Assembly: GCA_017960885.1 (NCBI GenBank) | Contig: JAGCYI010000203.1 | Location: 1 to 34,987 of the forward strand | From: Bacteroidales bacterium | Lineage (GTDB): Bacteria; Bacteroidota; Bacteroidia; Bacteroidales; UBA3824 | Direction of reading: 5' to 3' | Length of the DNA: 34,987 bases | Part shown: positions 34,441-34,987 of the stretch, in pieces | Numbering within the stretch: position 1 is the stretch's first letter | Layout of the letters: each line of letters begins with the position of its first letter | Position numbers and translations under genes: made by a program | The notes under the pieces: generated by a model | Told to the model about the DNA's origin: nothing | Seen by the model: only the letters and a program-made list of their open reading frames with translations | Database searches by the model: none

Positions 34441-34493
34441 GGTATTATACCGATAATTTTTTGGAATATCCCGCTTGTAAGCCGGAGACTTTG

Positions 34494-34987
34494 ATGGAAC
34501 AAATTATGGGTCACATTGTAACTTCGGCGGCGGGCGAATATGCCGAATTTGCAAGATATTCAAGCGGCAAGGTTGCCAATCGGCTTGTGGAAATCGCTGA
34601 TTTTCTGCAATCTGAATTGCCCGGAGTTTCGGCTAAAATGCAGGACGACAGCAAAATGATATTAAAATTAAAATGCGGACTGCAATTTGAATTTACACAT
34701 AATTCGCGCACTGAGATTCGTTTTGTACTTGCGTGTACCGACGCATTTATGCAGTGTGGGTCGCTCTCGTGGCAGAAACGGCAGTCGATGATAACATTTT
34801 TTACTTTTGTGGAAGATAATTTTTCGTCGTGGAATGCAGAGTTGCAGCGGTATGCGTTTGAACTGTCGAAAGCGCGAATGGCGGCAAAGATTGAACGCAC
34901 TGCCATCGACAGCGTTGTGCTTAAAAAACTCAGGGACGAAGGTTTTGAATTTTATGTTACCACGCTGAAAGCCAACGATAAAATCAC
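34494..34987 (+). CDS. Hypothetical protein, partial, runs off the window
   Basis: An open frame from the ATG at 34494 to the window end (at least 164 codons, no stop). Its N-terminal end is probably not complete: in the same frame coding-like sequence extends upstream to about 34440, where it meets the stop of the 21-codon ORF. The protein is alpha/beta, with helices such as SGKVANRLVEIADFL and strands such as MILKLKCGLQFEF. The visible end resembles the C-terminal module of the preceding 245-aa protein. No known family recognised, no membrane helix. Confidence 0.6.
   Translation, partial: MEQIMGHIVTSAAGEYAEFARYSSGKVANRLVEIADFLQSELPGVSAKMQDDSKMILKLKCGLQFEFTHNSRTEIRFVLACTDAFMQCGSLSWQKRQSMITFFTFVEDNFSSWNAELQRYAFELSKARMAAKIERTAIDSVVLKKLRDEGFEFYVTTLKANDKI

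Noticed and set aside
1..34987. CRISPR array, insertion sequence, integrase or phage structural genes
   Set aside because: No spaced direct repeats, transposase motifs or terminal inverted repeats were seen. The GH24 lysozyme is the only phage-like gene and has a signal peptide.

Overview
The window reads as chromosome from a member of the Bacteroidota, most likely Bacteroidales. Four things point there. Promoters fit the phylum's TTTG / TAnnTTTG pattern with 19-20 bp spacers, and eight pairs can be read directly. Shine-Dalgarno sites are mostly absent. Several families are typical of the phylum: a MurF-Alr fusion, DUF5723-like and PorT-like outer membrane proteins, and a single-chain class I fumarase. 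The large NTPase carries the short N-terminal domain common in this phylum. I cannot name a genus.

Left part (1-13340). A tandem tRNA-Phe pair (one cut by the window edge) is followed by a small helical protein of unknown function, lepA and a TonB-dependent receptor, all on the minus strand. A divergent 819-residue NACHT-type STAND NTPase follows on the plus strand, apparently on a nearly leaderless mRNA. It ends at a perfect bidirectional terminator facing a three-gene envelope operon: a large lipoprotein with propeller-like repeats, a second lipoprotein and a DUF5723-like barrel. About 400 bases upstream of that operon hold no recognisable gene.

Middle part (13339-19000). An MscS-family channel and an ADP-ribosylglycohydrolase form one operon, divergent from dusB. 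Next come a GH24 lysozyme with a Cys-type active site and a long leader, then ubiX, translationally coupled to an outer membrane barrel gene.

Right-centre (19000-30200) is a signalling region, all on the minus strand. An operon starts at a well-formed promoter: OB-like lipoprotein, vWA/FHA membrane protein, PP2C phosphatase with a LysM-like tail, PknB-type Ser/Thr kinase, and a MurF-Alr fusion whose ligase half has lost its P-loop while the racemase half looks intact. A hairpin terminator follows, then a promoter-terminator pair enclosing about 165 nt without an ORF, which I call a candidate small RNA. Then come a sigma-like protein, a single-pass membrane protein, and a membrane protein combining a nuclease-like N-terminus, TPRs and a WG-like C-terminus.

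Right end (30240-34987). Class I fumarase ends at a strong terminator. Immediately after it the composition becomes AT-richer, and an accessory block begins: an OLD/SMC-like ATPase with a tightly linked 155-residue partner, an unknown 245-residue protein, and an apparently frame-broken ORF running off the window. This block and the kinase/pseudo-MurF operon are the best candidates for undescribed systems.
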